Shown here piece after piece: positions 1 to 11,178 of a stretch of DNA of 64,000 nucleotides. A program made the translations under genes and the position numbers. Within the stretch, counting starts at the first letter, position 1. Every line of letters starts with the position of its first letter. Source of the DNA: CBDDIP01 sp965229005 (GTDB lineage: Bacteria > Actinomycetota > Acidimicrobiia > Acidimicrobiales > Ilumatobacteraceae); assembly GCA_965229005.1 (NCBI GenBank), contig CBDDIP010000001.1:1178001-1242000 (forward strand). Reading direction: 5' to 3'. The notes beneath the pieces are model-generated. The model saw only the letters and a program-made list of their open reading frames with translations. It was not told the DNA's origin and made no database searches.

Positions 1-2
1 CC

Positions 3-1160
3 CAGCCGATGCCGTCGATGCCGGTGGGGTTCTGGGGCGACACGGACGGGTCGCGGTACCGCGACGCCTACTTCGGCGAACGCCCGGGCGTCTGGACCCA
101 CGGCGACCTCCTCGAGTTCACGAGGTCCGGCGGCATGGTCATCAGCGGCCGGTCCGACGCCACCTTGAACCGAGGCGGGGTGCGGATCGGCACGGCCGAG
201 ATCTACCGCGTCGTCGAAGAGCTGCCGCAGGTGACCGACTCGCTGGTCGTGCACCACGAGGACGACGACCGGTTGGTCCTCTTCCTCTCCGTTCACGGAG
301 GGACCGCGGGCGGCGACATCGTGTCCGAGGCCAAGCAGGCGCTGAAGAACCAGCTCTCACCGCGCCACGTGCCGAACGAGGTGTACGTCGTCCCCGCGAT
401 CCCCACCACGCTGTCGGGCAAGAAGCTCGAGGTCCCGGTGAAGAAGATCCTCGCCGGAGCCGACCCGGAGGAGGTTGCCAGCCGCGGGTCACTGCGCGAT
501 CCGTCCGCGCTCGACGCGATCAGCGACGTCGCCGCGCTGCGCAACCGCCGTCTTCGGTGGGACGAGGCATCTCGCGCGTTCGCCGGCGACGGCGAGGCGC
601 CGCGACGTGTGTCCGCGCGACGCGAGGAGCTGCTGGAGATCGCCGCCGAGCTGTTCGCCCAGCAGGGCTTCGTCGGGGTCACGGTCACATCGCTCGGCGC
701 CGCGGCCGGCGTCTCGGGCCCGGCGCTCTACCACCACTTCGACAGCAAGGAGGCGATGCTCGGCGAGATGCTCGTCGGCACGATCCACCACCTGTTGGTG
801 GCCGCGACGACGCTGCGCGGCTCACTGCCGCCCGACGAGCTGCTCGCTGAGCTGATCGCGATCCACGTCGACTTCGCCGTCGACCACCGGGCCCTCATCT
901 CGGTCGAGTACCGCGATCTGAACGAGGCCAGGCCCGATGACCAAGACCGTGTCCGTCTGCTCCAGGGCCAGTACGTCGACATCTGGGTCGACGCACTCAT
1001 CGGCCGCCACCCGAGCATCTCGGTGACGGCCGCTCGCCCGGCGGTGTACGCCGTGCTCGGACTGATCAACTCCACGCCGTTCAGCCCGCGCACCGGGCGG
1101 GTGGAGATGGTGCGACTGCTGCGCACCATGGCGGCCGCAGCGATCGATGCCGTCACGTGA
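3..1160 (+). CDS. Acetoacetyl-CoA synthetase C-terminus fused to TetR regulator (5' partial)
   Basis: The reading frame is open at the window edge, so the true start lies upstream. Visible residues 1 to about 180 match the C-terminal adenylation lid of acetoacetate-CoA ligases: a GDLLEF core, a GRSDATLNRGGVRIG segment and the C-terminal TTLSGKKLEVPVKKIL with its invariant lysine. Without a stop codon the frame continues into a TetR N-terminal HTH (about 203-250, containing SGPALYHHFDSKEAML) and a ligand-binding helical domain. The enzyme would activate acetoacetate for lipid or polyester metabolism. FabH and acyl-CoA dehydrogenase genes follow in the same direction. An in-frame GTG at 609 could allow separate translation of the TetR part. 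The ligase and TetR assignments are firm; whether one fused polypeptide is made is inferred. Confidence 0.85.
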   Translation, partial: QPMPSMPVGFWGDTDGSRYRDAYFGERPGVWTHGDLLEFTRSGGMVISGRSDATLNRGGVRIGTAEIYRVVEELPQVTDSLVVHHEDDDRLVLFLSVHGGTAGGDIVSEAKQALKNQLSPRHVPNEVYVVPAIPTTLSGKKLEVPVKKILAGADPEEVASRGSLRDPSALDAISDVAALRNRRLRWDEASRAFAGDGEAPRRVSARREELLEIAAELFAQQGFVGVTVTSLGAAAGVSGPALYHHFDSKEAMLGEMLVGTIHHLLVAATTLRGSLPPDELLAELIAIHVDFAVDHRALISVEYRDLNEARPDDQDRVRLLQGQYVDIWVDALIGRHPSISVTAARPAVYAVLGLINSTPFSPRTGRVEMVRLLRTMAAAAIDAVT

Positions 1161-1232
1161 CGCGTCGCTTTGGTCGACGGCACGATTGCTGCGAGCCTGA
1201 CCTGATGACCGCGACGCGAGCGTGTTGACCCG

Positions 1233-2201
1233 ATGACTCGATCAGTGGTGCTCGGCTGCGGCGGCTACCTGCCCGCACGCGTGATGTTGAACGACGAGAT
1301 GGCCGCGTTGGTCGACACGACCGACGAGTGGATCGTTCAACGAACCGGCATTCGGCAACGCCACCTCGCCGCCGAGGGCGAGCTGACCTCGGACCTCGCC
1401 GTCAACGCGGCGCGAGCGGCGCTCGCCCACGCGTCGGTCGATGTCGATGCCGTCGATTTGATCATCGTCGCCACCGCCACGCCGGACCAGACGTTCCCGG
1501 CGACCGCGACCACCGTGCAGGCCAAGCTCGGCGTCACCCGCGGCACGGCGTTCGACGTGCAGGCGGTGTGCGCCGGCTTCGTGCACGCCCTCGCAGTTGC
1601 CGACTCGATGGTGAAGAACGGCCTCGCCTCCACGGCGCTCGTCATCGGCGCCGAGACCTTCTCGCGCCTGCTCGACTGGACCGACCGGACGACGTGCGTC
1701 CTGTTCGGCGACGGCGCCGGAGCGGTGGTGATCCAGGCCGCGTCGGATGAAGCCGCCGGATCGCGCGGGATCCTCGGCACCACGCTGCACGCCGATGGAC
1801 GGCTCAACGACCTCCTCTACGTCGACGGTGGGCCGTCGTCGACGGGCACGACGGGCCTGCTGCGCATGCGCGGTCGCGAGGTCTACCGCCACGCCGTCGT
1901 CAAGCTCGCCTCGGTCGTCGAGGAGGTGCTCGAGGCGGTCGACCTGAAGCCGGCGGACATCGACTGGGTGATCCCCCACCAGGCGAACGCGCGGATCATC
2001 GAGCACGTCGCCCGCGCCTTCGACGTGCCGAGCGATCACGTCATCCTGACGGTGGACCGTCACGCCAACACGTCCGCCGCGTCCATCCCGCTCGCGCTTG
2101 CGGCTGCCGTCGACGACGGCAGGATCCAGCGCGGCGACCTGCTGCTGCTCGAAGCCCTCGGCGGCGGCCTCACGTGGGGCGCCAACGTCCTGCGCTGGTG
2201 A
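1233..2201 (+). CDS. fabH: Beta-ketoacyl-ACP synthase III (FabH family)
   Basis: A 322-residue thiolase-fold condensing enzyme of the KAS III family, which joins a starter acyl-CoA to malonyl-ACP. The catalytic triad is in place: Cys113 in AVCAGF, His249 in PHQAN and Asn279 in HANTSAASIP. The N-terminus has the family's DEWIVQRTGI segment. Length is normal for FabH. It lies between an acetoacetyl-CoA synthetase/TetR fusion and an acyl-CoA dehydrogenase rather than in a fab cluster. It may therefore be a specialised FabH paralogue acting on unusual acyl-CoAs; the substrate is inferred only. Confidence 0.9.
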   Translation: MTRSVVLGCGGYLPARVMLNDEMAALVDTTDEWIVQRTGIRQRHLAAEGELTSDLAVNAARAALAHASVDVDAVDLIIVATATPDQTFPATATTVQAKLGVTRGTAFDVQAVCAGFVHALAVADSMVKNGLASTALVIGAETFSRLLDWTDRTTCVLFGDGAGAVVIQAASDEAAGSRGILGTTLHADGRLNDLLYVDGGPSSTGTTGLLRMRGREVYRHAVVKLASVVEEVLEAVDLKPADIDWVIPHQANARIIEHVARAFDVPSDHVILTVDRHANTSAASIPLALAAAVDDGRIQRGDLLLLEALGGGLTWGANVLRW

Positions 2202-2235
2202 CCGGCGCAGCACCATCGACATCGAACGGAGCACC

Positions 2236-3501
2236 ATGGACCTCGACGAGAACCCACGCACACGAGAGCTGCGCGAACGGCTCGAGGTGTTCATGGACGA
2301 ACACGTCTACCCGAACGAGGATCGCTTCTTCCGCGAGTCGATGGAGCTCGGGCCGTGGGCGGTGTGGCCCGTGGTCGAGGAGCTCAAGCCGCTCGCTCGA
2401 GCGGCTGGGTTGTGGAACCTCTTCCTGCCGGTCGGCGAGCACGGCGCCGGGTTGACCAACCTGGAGTACGCGCCGCTGTGCGAGGTGATGGGCCGCTCGC
2501 ATCTCGCGCCCGAGGTGTTCAACTGCTCGGCACCCGACACCGGCAACATGGAGGTGCTGGCGCGCTACGGCACGCCCGAGCAGCAGGCCCGATGGTTGAC
2601 GCCGCTGCTGGCCGGAGAGATCCGTTCGGCGTTCGCGATGACCGAGCCGGCGGTGGCGTCGAGCGACGCGACCAACATCGAGAGCTCGATCGTGCGCGAC
2701 GGCGACGAGTACGTCGTCAACGGGCGCAAGTGGTACACGACGAACGCCACCGATCCGCGCTGCGAGATCATCATCTTCATGGGCAAGTCCGACCCGACCA
2801 ACACCGACCGTCATCGCCAGCAGTCGATGATCCTCGTCGCCAAGGACACCCCAGGTGTCGAGGTGATCCGACCGTTGCCGGTGTTCAATTTCTACGGGAT
2901 GCCCGACCGCGCATCGGAGGTGCAGTTCACCGACGTGCGAGTCCCGGCGAGCAACATGCTGCTCGGCGAGGGACGCGGTTTCGAGATCGCCCAGGGTCGA
3001 CTCGGGCCCGGTCGCATCCACCACTGCATGCGGCTGATCGGGCTGGCCGAACGGGCGCTGGAGATGATGTGCCGTCGGACGCAGCACCGCGTCGCGTTCG
3101 GTCGTCCGGTGTCGGAGCAGAGCGTGACGTTGGAGCGGATCGCCGAGTCGCGCATCGCCATCGAGCAGACACGGTTGCTGACGTTGAAGACCGCTCACCT
3201 GATGGACACCGTCGGCAACAAGGCCGCGCGACGCGAGATCGCGATGATCAAGATCGCCGCACCGAACATGGCCTGCAAGGTGGTCGACTGGGCGATCCAG
3301 GCGTTCGGCGGTGCGGGCACCAACAACGACTTCGGCTTGGCCGCGATGTACGCCACGGCCCGACTGCTGCGCCTCGCCGACGGCCCCGACGAGGTGCACC
3401 GCAACCAGCTCGGTCAGATGGAACTGCGCCGCCACGCGGACAAGGGCCCGGTGACGCCGCGTGCCGCGTTCAGCCCCGACTGGTCGAGCCCGCCCGACTG
3501 A
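2236..3501 (+). CDS. Acyl-CoA dehydrogenase
   Basis: About 421 residues with the full acyl-CoA dehydrogenase fold: an N-terminal helical domain, a middle beta domain with AFAMTEPAVASSDATNI (FAD/substrate contacts), and a C-terminal helical domain with QAFGGAGTNNDFGLA and RLADGPDEVHRNQ. It catalyses FAD-linked alpha,beta-dehydrogenation of an acyl-CoA and passes electrons to ETF. The ATG at 2236 is preceded by GGAG at about 8 nt spacing; a longer in-frame extension upstream only runs through the end of fabH. The gene starts 34 nt after fabH and is probably cotranscribed. Its end converges with a leftward small ORF and overlaps it by 32 nt. Confidence 0.92.
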   Translation: MDLDENPRTRELRERLEVFMDEHVYPNEDRFFRESMELGPWAVWPVVEELKPLARAAGLWNLFLPVGEHGAGLTNLEYAPLCEVMGRSHLAPEVFNCSAPDTGNMEVLARYGTPEQQARWLTPLLAGEIRSAFAMTEPAVASSDATNIESSIVRDGDEYVVNGRKWYTTNATDPRCEIIIFMGKSDPTNTDRHRQQSMILVAKDTPGVEVIRPLPVFNFYGMPDRASEVQFTDVRVPASNMLLGEGRGFEIAQGRLGPGRIHHCMRLIGLAERALEMMCRRTQHRVAFGRPVSEQSVTLERIAESRIAIEQTRLLTLKTAHLMDTVGNKAARREIAMIKIAAPNMACKVVDWAIQAFGGAGTNNDFGLAAMYATARLLRLADGPDEVHRNQLGQMELRRHADKGPVTPRAAFSPDWSSPPD

Positions 3502-3742
3502 TCACGTCATCGAGCTCGATCGAGCTCTGCTGCACATCGAGCACGAACGGGTCGCGTCCGACCAGCTCGACGAACCGATCGGCGCGCGGCCTGGTGACGC
3601 GCACGAGCGCGCAGTCGCCGGCGAACACGAGGGCAACCGGATCGATCCGGGCGCGATGCATGATGGCCAGCACGCGGTGGAGCGTGGCGGCTGATCGCTG
3701 CAGCCGCACGGCGTAGACGATCGAGTCGGCGTCGTGGTCCAC
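3470..3742 (-). CDS. Small ACT-like hypothetical protein
   Basis: A 90-residue ORF starting 7 nt after the DJ-1/PfpI gene, so it looks like the last gene of the leftward operon. The core (YAVRLQRSAATLHRVLAIMHR, then a strand-rich segment ending FVLDVQ) has the alternating beta-alpha-beta pattern of ACT regulatory domains such as the acetolactate synthase small subunit. The resemblance is by eye and weak. Its 3' end overlaps the acyl-CoA dehydrogenase tail to tail. Other frames here are also open, so reality of the gene rests mainly on operon position. Confidence 0.45.
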   Translation of the reverse strand: MDHDADSIVYAVRLQRSAATLHRVLAIMHRARIDPVALVFAGDCALVRVTRPRADRFVELVGRDPFVLDVQQSSIELDDVISRAGSTSRG

Positions 3743-3749
3743 CGACGCG

Positions 3750-4388
3750 TCAATCGGAGAACCGACCGGAGAGGCGGTTCACCGCCATCTCGTAGATCGC
3801 GGGTGGTGCAGTGTCGACCGAGCCCGATCCGTACGGCGGCTCCGGTGCGTACTCGATGATCAGCTGCACCATCTGCGCCACGTCGTCACCCATGACCAGC
3901 CCGCTGAGCGTCAGCGCCAGGTCGATCCCGGCCGACACGCCCGCCGCCGTTGCGTACTTGCCGTCGATCACCACACGTTGCTTCGACGGCGTCGCACCGT
4001 ACGTGGCGAGGTGCTCGAGCGCACCCCAGTGGCTGGTCGCGCGGCGTCCGTTCAGGAGTCCGGCGCCGGCGAGGACCAGGGAGCCGGTGCACACGGACGT
4101 GGTCCACTCGCTGGTCCGATCGACGCTGCGCAACCACACGTGCAACGGCCCGTCGTCCATCTGGTCGGCCTGACCGGGGCCGCCACCGATCAGCACGAGG
4201 TCGGGCTTCGGCACGTCGGCCAAGCCGGCCTGCACGTCGATCGTCAGGCTGCCGAGGTCGTTGGTGACGGCACCCGGCCGCTCTGCAACGAACACGACCT
4301 CCGCGCCCGGGAGGCGGCCGAGGACCTCGTACGGGCCGATGACGTCCATCGATGTGAAGCGCGGATACAGGACGATCGCTACTTGCAT
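3750..4388 (-). CDS. DJ-1/PfpI family protein (isonitrile hydratase/transcriptional regulator-like)
   Basis: A 212-residue DJ-1/PfpI domain protein. It has the nucleophile elbow SVCTGSLVLAGAGLLNGRRA with Cys100, the GGGPG loop near residue 68 and an acidic residue near Glu21, all typical of the family. The ATG at 4388 has a GGAGGA ribosome binding site just upstream. No AraC-type HTH follows, so it is a stand-alone enzyme domain (compare isonitrile hydratase or glyoxalase III-like members) rather than a GlxA regulator. It follows the D-aminoacylase gene by 31 nt and is probably cotranscribed. The exact reaction is unknown. Confidence 0.85.
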   Translation of the reverse strand: MQVAIVLYPRFTSMDVIGPYEVLGRLPGAEVVFVAERPGAVTNDLGSLTIDVQAGLADVPKPDLVLIGGGPGQADQMDDGPLHVWLRSVDRTSEWTTSVCTGSLVLAGAGLLNGRRATSHWGALEHLATYGATPSKQRVVIDGKYATAAGVSAGIDLALTLSGLVMGDDVAQMVQLIIEYAPEPPYGSGSVDTAPPAIYEMAVNRLSGRFSD

Positions 4389-4419
4389 GGGTTCCTCCGG
4401 ATGGTTGGTCGGGGTGATC

Positions 4420-7175
<2,756 letters not shown>

Positions 7176-7182
7176 CTGATCG

Positions 7183-8133
7183 TCAGGTTCGAGCCGCGGC
7201 GACGGCGTTGCTGATCAACTCGTTGATCGAGTCGGTGAGACGCGTGAAGGCGCGGGAAGCCGAGGGAACGCGCGGGGCGTAGTCGATCCAGCTGTGCATC
7301 TGCTCGTGGTCGAGCTGCACCGTCGTCGGCACACCGGCCGCCGCCAACCGGGCTGCGTAGTCCTCCTCCGACGATCGCAGGATGTCGTGCCCGGCGATGG
7401 CGACGATGGCCGGTGGGAGATCGGCCAACGACGTCGCCAGCCCGGGCAAGGCATACGCCGTTCGGGCTGCCGGATCGGCGCCGGCGTACTGCTCCAGGTA
7501 GAAGATCAGGTCGGCGTGGTTCACGCCGGGCCCGTCGCGGTACGCGTCGATGCTCGGCCGATCGAGGTCGTCGTCGATGCCCGGGTAGACGAGCACCTGC
7601 CCGTCGATGCGCGGTCCGTCCTCGTCGCGCGCTCGCAGCGAGACGCATGCCGCGTGCGTGCCGCCGGCGCTGTCACCGCCGACCAGGAACGGCAGGTCGG
7701 GGCGCAGCGTGCTGGCCCACACGACCGCGTCGTACGAGTCGTCGAACGGCACGGGGAACGGGTGCTCGGGCAACATGCGGTAGTCGACCGAGACGACGAT
7801 CGCATCGGTGTCGCGGCAGATCCGGCGCGTGACGTAGTCGTGCGACTCGATGCCGCCAACCGTCCACGCGCCACCGTGCATGTAGGCGATGACGGCGACC
7901 GGATGCTCCGGGCGGTAGAGCCGCACGGGGATCGGGCCGTGGCGACCCGACACGTGTTCGTCGGCGATCTCGTGCACGGCGGGCGGCTCGACGCCGCGGG
8001 TGAACACGGCGATCGCGTCGTCCATCGTCTGGCGCAGCTGGGCGGCAGTCTGCTGCGACGCGGGCGGCGGCGGCTCGGTCCCGAGCTCGGCCATCAGGGT
8101 GAGGACGTCTGGATCCAAAGGTTGTTCGTGCAT
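7183..8133 (-). CDS. Alpha/beta hydrolase, HSL-type acetyl esterase
   Basis: A 316-residue esterase of the hormone-sensitive-lipase family. It has the oxyanion HGGAW motif near residue 90, the nucleophile elbow GDSAGG near 155, an acidic residue in GHDILRS and a C-terminal HSWIDY histidine. These make a complete Ser-Asp-His triad. It probably cleaves short acyl or N-/O-acyl esters. It sits 7 nt upstream of the DadA-like gene and 88 nt after the ABC permease. It may therefore deacylate or de-esterify the imported compound before D-amino-acid catabolism; that role is inferred. Confidence 0.87.
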   Translation of the reverse strand: MHEQPLDPDVLTLMAELGTEPPPPASQQTAAQLRQTMDDAIAVFTRGVEPPAVHEIADEHVSGRHGPIPVRLYRPEHPVAVIAYMHGGAWTVGGIESHDYVTRRICRDTDAIVVSVDYRMLPEHPFPVPFDDSYDAVVWASTLRPDLPFLVGGDSAGGTHAACVSLRARDEDGPRIDGQVLVYPGIDDDLDRPSIDAYRDGPGVNHADLIFYLEQYAGADPAARTAYALPGLATSLADLPPAIVAIAGHDILRSSEEDYAARLAAAGVPTTVQLDHEQMHSWIDYAPRVPSASRAFTRLTDSINELISNAVAAART

Positions 8134-8221
8134 GACCTCTCCGGTTCGGATGTGTTGCGTGGTGGACGTGGCACGCGGGCGACGGGGGGCATCGCCCGCG
8201 CGCGTGCTGCTGCGCGGTGCG

Positions 8222-9232
8222 TCAGCGCTTGCGGTAGATGCGACCGCGGCGGAGATGATCGACGGCCACGGCCGAGATCAGGATCGCCCCGATGACGATG
8301 TTGTTGTACTGCGGTGGGATCTCGGTGAGCACGAGGGCGTTGTCGATGAGCGACAGCAGGACGGCGCCGACGGCGATGCCCTGGATGCTGCCCAACCCGC
8401 CCATCAAGCTGACCCCGCCGATGAGCACCGCGGTGATCGCGGTCAGCGTCGTCGACGTGCCGCCGGCGGTCACCTGACCCGCGCCGACGCGTGCCGAGTA
8501 GATCATCCCGGCCAGCCCTGCGGCGCCGGCAGCGATCGCGTACAGCGCCAGGTCGAGCCGGAACACGCGCAGGCCGTTGCCGACCGACGCGGCGCGGTTG
8601 CCGCCGAGGGCGCGTACGTTCACGCCGAACCGGGTCCGCTCGAGCAGGAACCAGAACACGATGCCGACGCCGATCGCGATGAGCACGATGTTCGGCACGC
8701 CGGACACCTCGCCCTGCCCGATCTTCTGGAAGCTCTTCGGCAGCGGGAGGATGTCGTTGCCGTCGGTGATCAGGTTGTCGATCCCCGACAGGATGTAGAA
8801 GGTGCCGAGCGTGGCGATGATCGGCCACACGTGCAGGTACGTGATCACGGCGAAGTTGACGAACCCGACCACGCAGCACAACGCAAGGCCGAACAGCACG
8901 GCGAGGGGCCACGGGGTGCCGCCGACCAAGAACTTCGCCGTCGTCAGCGAGCCGAGCGTGAACACGGCACCCGCCGAGAAGTCCAGCCCGCCACCGATGA
9001 TCAACATCGCCGCACCGCAGCCCATCACGAAGTAGATGACGCTGCTGCGGAAGATCTCGGTGATGTTCGCCTGCGTCAAGAACAGGTCGGACTTGATCGC
9101 GGCGATCGCGCCGATGATCACGATGACGAGGATCAGCGTCGTCTCCTGACGCACCAGCACCCGGGTCACCAGGCTCTCTCGACGCGAATCGTCGGCGGTC
9201 GCCTGCGGCACGGCCACGGTCACGGCGCTCAC
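8222..9232 (-). CDS. Sugar-type ABC transporter permease (RbsC family)
   Basis: A 336-residue multi-pass inner-membrane permease of the ribose/xylose (BPD_transp_2) type. About eight to ten hydrophobic helices are visible. The LDFSAGAVFTLGSLTTA and LALYAIAAGAAGLAGMIYSA segments, the latter followed by GAGQVTAGGT, are characteristic of RbsC-like subunits. The GTG at 9232 overlaps the TGA of the ATPase gene (GTGA), which fixes the start. Together with the ATPase and lipoprotein upstream it makes a complete importer with a single permease, so it probably works as a homodimer. Confidence 0.93.
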   Translation of the reverse strand: MSAVTVAVPQATADDSRRESLVTRVLVRQETTLILVIVIIGAIAAIKSDLFLTQANITEIFRSSVIYFVMGCGAAMLIIGGGLDFSAGAVFTLGSLTTAKFLVGGTPWPLAVLFGLALCCVVGFVNFAVITYLHVWPIIATLGTFYILSGIDNLITDGNDILPLPKSFQKIGQGEVSGVPNIVLIAIGVGIVFWFLLERTRFGVNVRALGGNRAASVGNGLRVFRLDLALYAIAAGAAGLAGMIYSARVGAGQVTAGGTSTTLTAITAVLIGGVSLMGGLGSIQGIAVGAVLLSLIDNALVLTEIPPQYNNIVIGAILISAVAVDHLRRGRIYRKR

Positions 9233-10011
9233 GCGACGTCCTCCTCGCGCTCGTGGCCGACGAACGCATCCGGGGCAACGGCGCCGGTGATCATGCCGAT
9301 GACCTCCTCGCGTCCGCCTTCGGTGACACGTCGCGTCCCCACCGTGCGGCCGAGGCGCAGCACGGTCACCCGGTCGGCGTGGGAGAAGACGAAGTCGAGG
9401 TTGTGGCTGACGATGACGACCGCCTTCCCTTGAGCACGGAGCTCGTCGATGATCTCGCCGACGTGTGCGGTCTCCTGCACACCAAGCGCCGCCGTGGGTT
9501 CGTCGAGCAGCATGATCGGCTTGTCCATCCGCACGGCCCGTGCGATCGCGACGACCTGGCGCTGTCCACCGGACAGCAACCCGACCGGCGTGCGCACGTT
9601 GCCGACGCGGACCTTCAGATCCTTGAGCACCTTGGCGGCCTCTCGTTCCATGCGGCGGCGATCGAGCACGATGCCGTACTTCCGTGGCAGGTTGCCGAGC
9701 GCCATGTTGTGAGCGATGTCCAGGCACTCGACCAGCGCGAGGTCCTGGTACACGACGGCGATGCCGTGCTCCTGTGCTTGAGCTGCGGACCTGACGTGGG
9801 CGAGGTTCTCGCCGTTGACGAGCACCTCGCCCTCGTCGGCCCGATGGATCCCGGTGATGATCTTGATCGCCGTCGACTTGCCGGCGCCGTTGTCGCCGAC
9901 GATGGCGTGCACCTCGCCGGCATACGCCGAGAGGTGCACGTCTTCGAGCGCCGACACGGATCCGAAGTACTTCCGGATCCCACGCAGGCGGAGCGCCGGC
10001 GCTTCGGTCAT
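9229..10011 (-). CDS. Sugar-type ABC transporter ATP-binding protein (single-domain RbsA-like)
   Basis: About 260 residues with one nucleotide-binding domain: Walker A GDNGAGKST, Q-loop VVYQDLAL, signature LLSGGQRQ, Walker B IMLLDEP and the switch histidine in VSHNLDFVF. Members of this transporter class often carry two fused ATPase domains (RbsA, XylG); this one has a single domain, like FrcA. The ATG at 10011 overlaps the lipoprotein stop (ATGA). It energises uptake through the RbsC-like permease encoded next. Confidence 0.93.
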   Translation of the reverse strand: MTEAPALRLRGIRKYFGSVSALEDVHLSAYAGEVHAIVGDNGAGKSTAIKIITGIHRADEGEVLVNGENLAHVRSAAQAQEHGIAVVYQDLALVECLDIAHNMALGNLPRKYGIVLDRRRMEREAAKVLKDLKVRVGNVRTPVGLLSGGQRQVVAIARAVRMDKPIMLLDEPTAALGVQETAHVGEIIDELRAQGKAVVIVSHNLDFVFSHADRVTVLRLGRTVGTRRVTEGGREEVIGMITGAVAPDAFVGHEREEDVA

Positions 10012-11033
10012 TCCCAACCCTGGTCGAGGTAGCCCTGGATCTCGTCCTTGCCGACCACGACGATGCGCACCGGGATGACCGGAGCCGGCTTGCCCTCGAG
10101 CACGTCGGCCACACCGTCGAGCACTTCCTTGCCCAAGCCGCACACGTTCTGCAGCAGCATCAGGTTGGCGGTGCCCTCTTCGACTGCCTCGAGGCCGCCG
10201 TTGTCGTGACCACCGGCGACGAGGAAGGTCTTGCCCTCACGACCGAGCGACTTGATGGCGGCGACGGCGCCGGGGGTGGTGGTGCCCATGTGGGTGACGA
10301 TCTCGGTGACGTCGGGGTGCGCGTTGAGCAGCGCGGTCACCTGCGGCAGCGCCTTGGCGGCATCGTCACCGGTGTAGACCTCGCCGGCGATCGTGACGTT
10401 GTCGGTCTTGTCGACCGCGGCCTTGACGCCGTCCATCCACGCCTTGCCGAGGCCGACGTCGGCAACGGCGACGAGCCCGAGCACGTGATCGCCCGGCAGT
10501 GCGGCGACCGCCTCGACGAGCTGCGTCCCGATCTCCCCGAAGTCCGGGCCGGCGTTGACGTCCGAGCCGCTGTCGGCGGCGCCGGATCCGTAGATCGTGC
10601 CGGTGACGATGCCATCCGCCTGTGCCTGCTTGAGCACCTCGGTGAAGCCGTCACTGGTCGGGAAGGTGATGATCGCATCGCGCTTGTTGGCGATCGCCTG
10701 CTGCACCTGCTGGATCATCGCGCTGGCGTCCAGGGCCTGGCCGGTCGGACCGCTCTCGGTGTAGTCGAGGCCGCGGGCGGCGGCTTCTTCCTTCATGCAG
10801 TCCCCGACCAGCTTCCAGGTCGGGTAGTTGGGCAGTGGGTTGACGAAGTGAACCGACTTGGCGTCTGCAGCGGCTGTCCCAGCAGTCGTGCCGGCAGTTG
10901 TTCCACCGTTCGATGCCGACGGTTCGGACTGCTTTGTCGAGTCCGAACCACACGCTGCGGCAACCGCGCCGAGCAGTGCGAGCGCCGCGAGCGAGCGGTA
11001 TGCGCGCTGGCGGCGGAAGTGTGCTGATGTCAT
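10008..11033 (-). CDS. Sugar-type ABC transporter substrate-binding lipoprotein
   Basis: About 341 residues. It starts with MTSAHFRRQR, a hydrophobic signal segment and a lipobox ending in AAAC (Cys28), so it is lipid-anchored outside the membrane. A Ser/Thr/Gly-rich linker precedes a periplasmic-binding-protein type 1 fold (RbsB-like; repeated beta-alpha units such as VHFVNPLPNYPTWKLVGDCM and the late VAGGHDNGGLEAVEEG). The ATG at 11033 has a GGGGGAGC ribosome binding site. It is the first gene of the leftward operon and starts in the divergent region shared with the polyol dehydrogenase. The ligand may be a sugar, polyol or an acylated compound related to the downstream enzymes. Confidence 0.9.
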   Translation of the reverse strand: MTSAHFRRQRAYRSLAALALLGAVAAACGSDSTKQSEPSASNGGTTAGTTAGTAAADAKSVHFVNPLPNYPTWKLVGDCMKEEAAARGLDYTESGPTGQALDASAMIQQVQQAIANKRDAIITFPTSDGFTEVLKQAQADGIVTGTIYGSGAADSGSDVNAGPDFGEIGTQLVEAVAALPGDHVLGLVAVADVGLGKAWMDGVKAAVDKTDNVTIAGEVYTGDDAAKALPQVTALLNAHPDVTEIVTHMGTTTPGAVAAIKSLGREGKTFLVAGGHDNGGLEAVEEGTANLMLLQNVCGLGKEVLDGVADVLEGKPAPVIPVRIVVVGKDEIQGYLDQGWE

Positions 11034-11140
11034 GAAACGAGCTCCCCCTACGTTGATGTACGTGGGAGCCACCTGCCCCCGGTGTCATTATTGTGTGGGT
11101 TCGTGTTGGAATGCAAGACCAAATCGACAGAAACTTCGGG

Positions 11141-11170
11141 TTGGCAATGTTGTATCAGTTGGTTTAGTGT
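11141..11170 (+). promoter_or_regulatory. Predicted promoter of the polyol dehydrogenase gene
   Basis: TTGGCA (11141-11146) and TAGTGT (11165-11170) are spaced by 18 nt. They end 8 nt before the ATG at 11179, which implies an almost leaderless transcript. The region is shared with the divergent ABC operon and is a likely target of the DeoR regulator encoded two genes on. Confidence 0.5.
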
Positions 11171-11178
11171 GGGGATCG

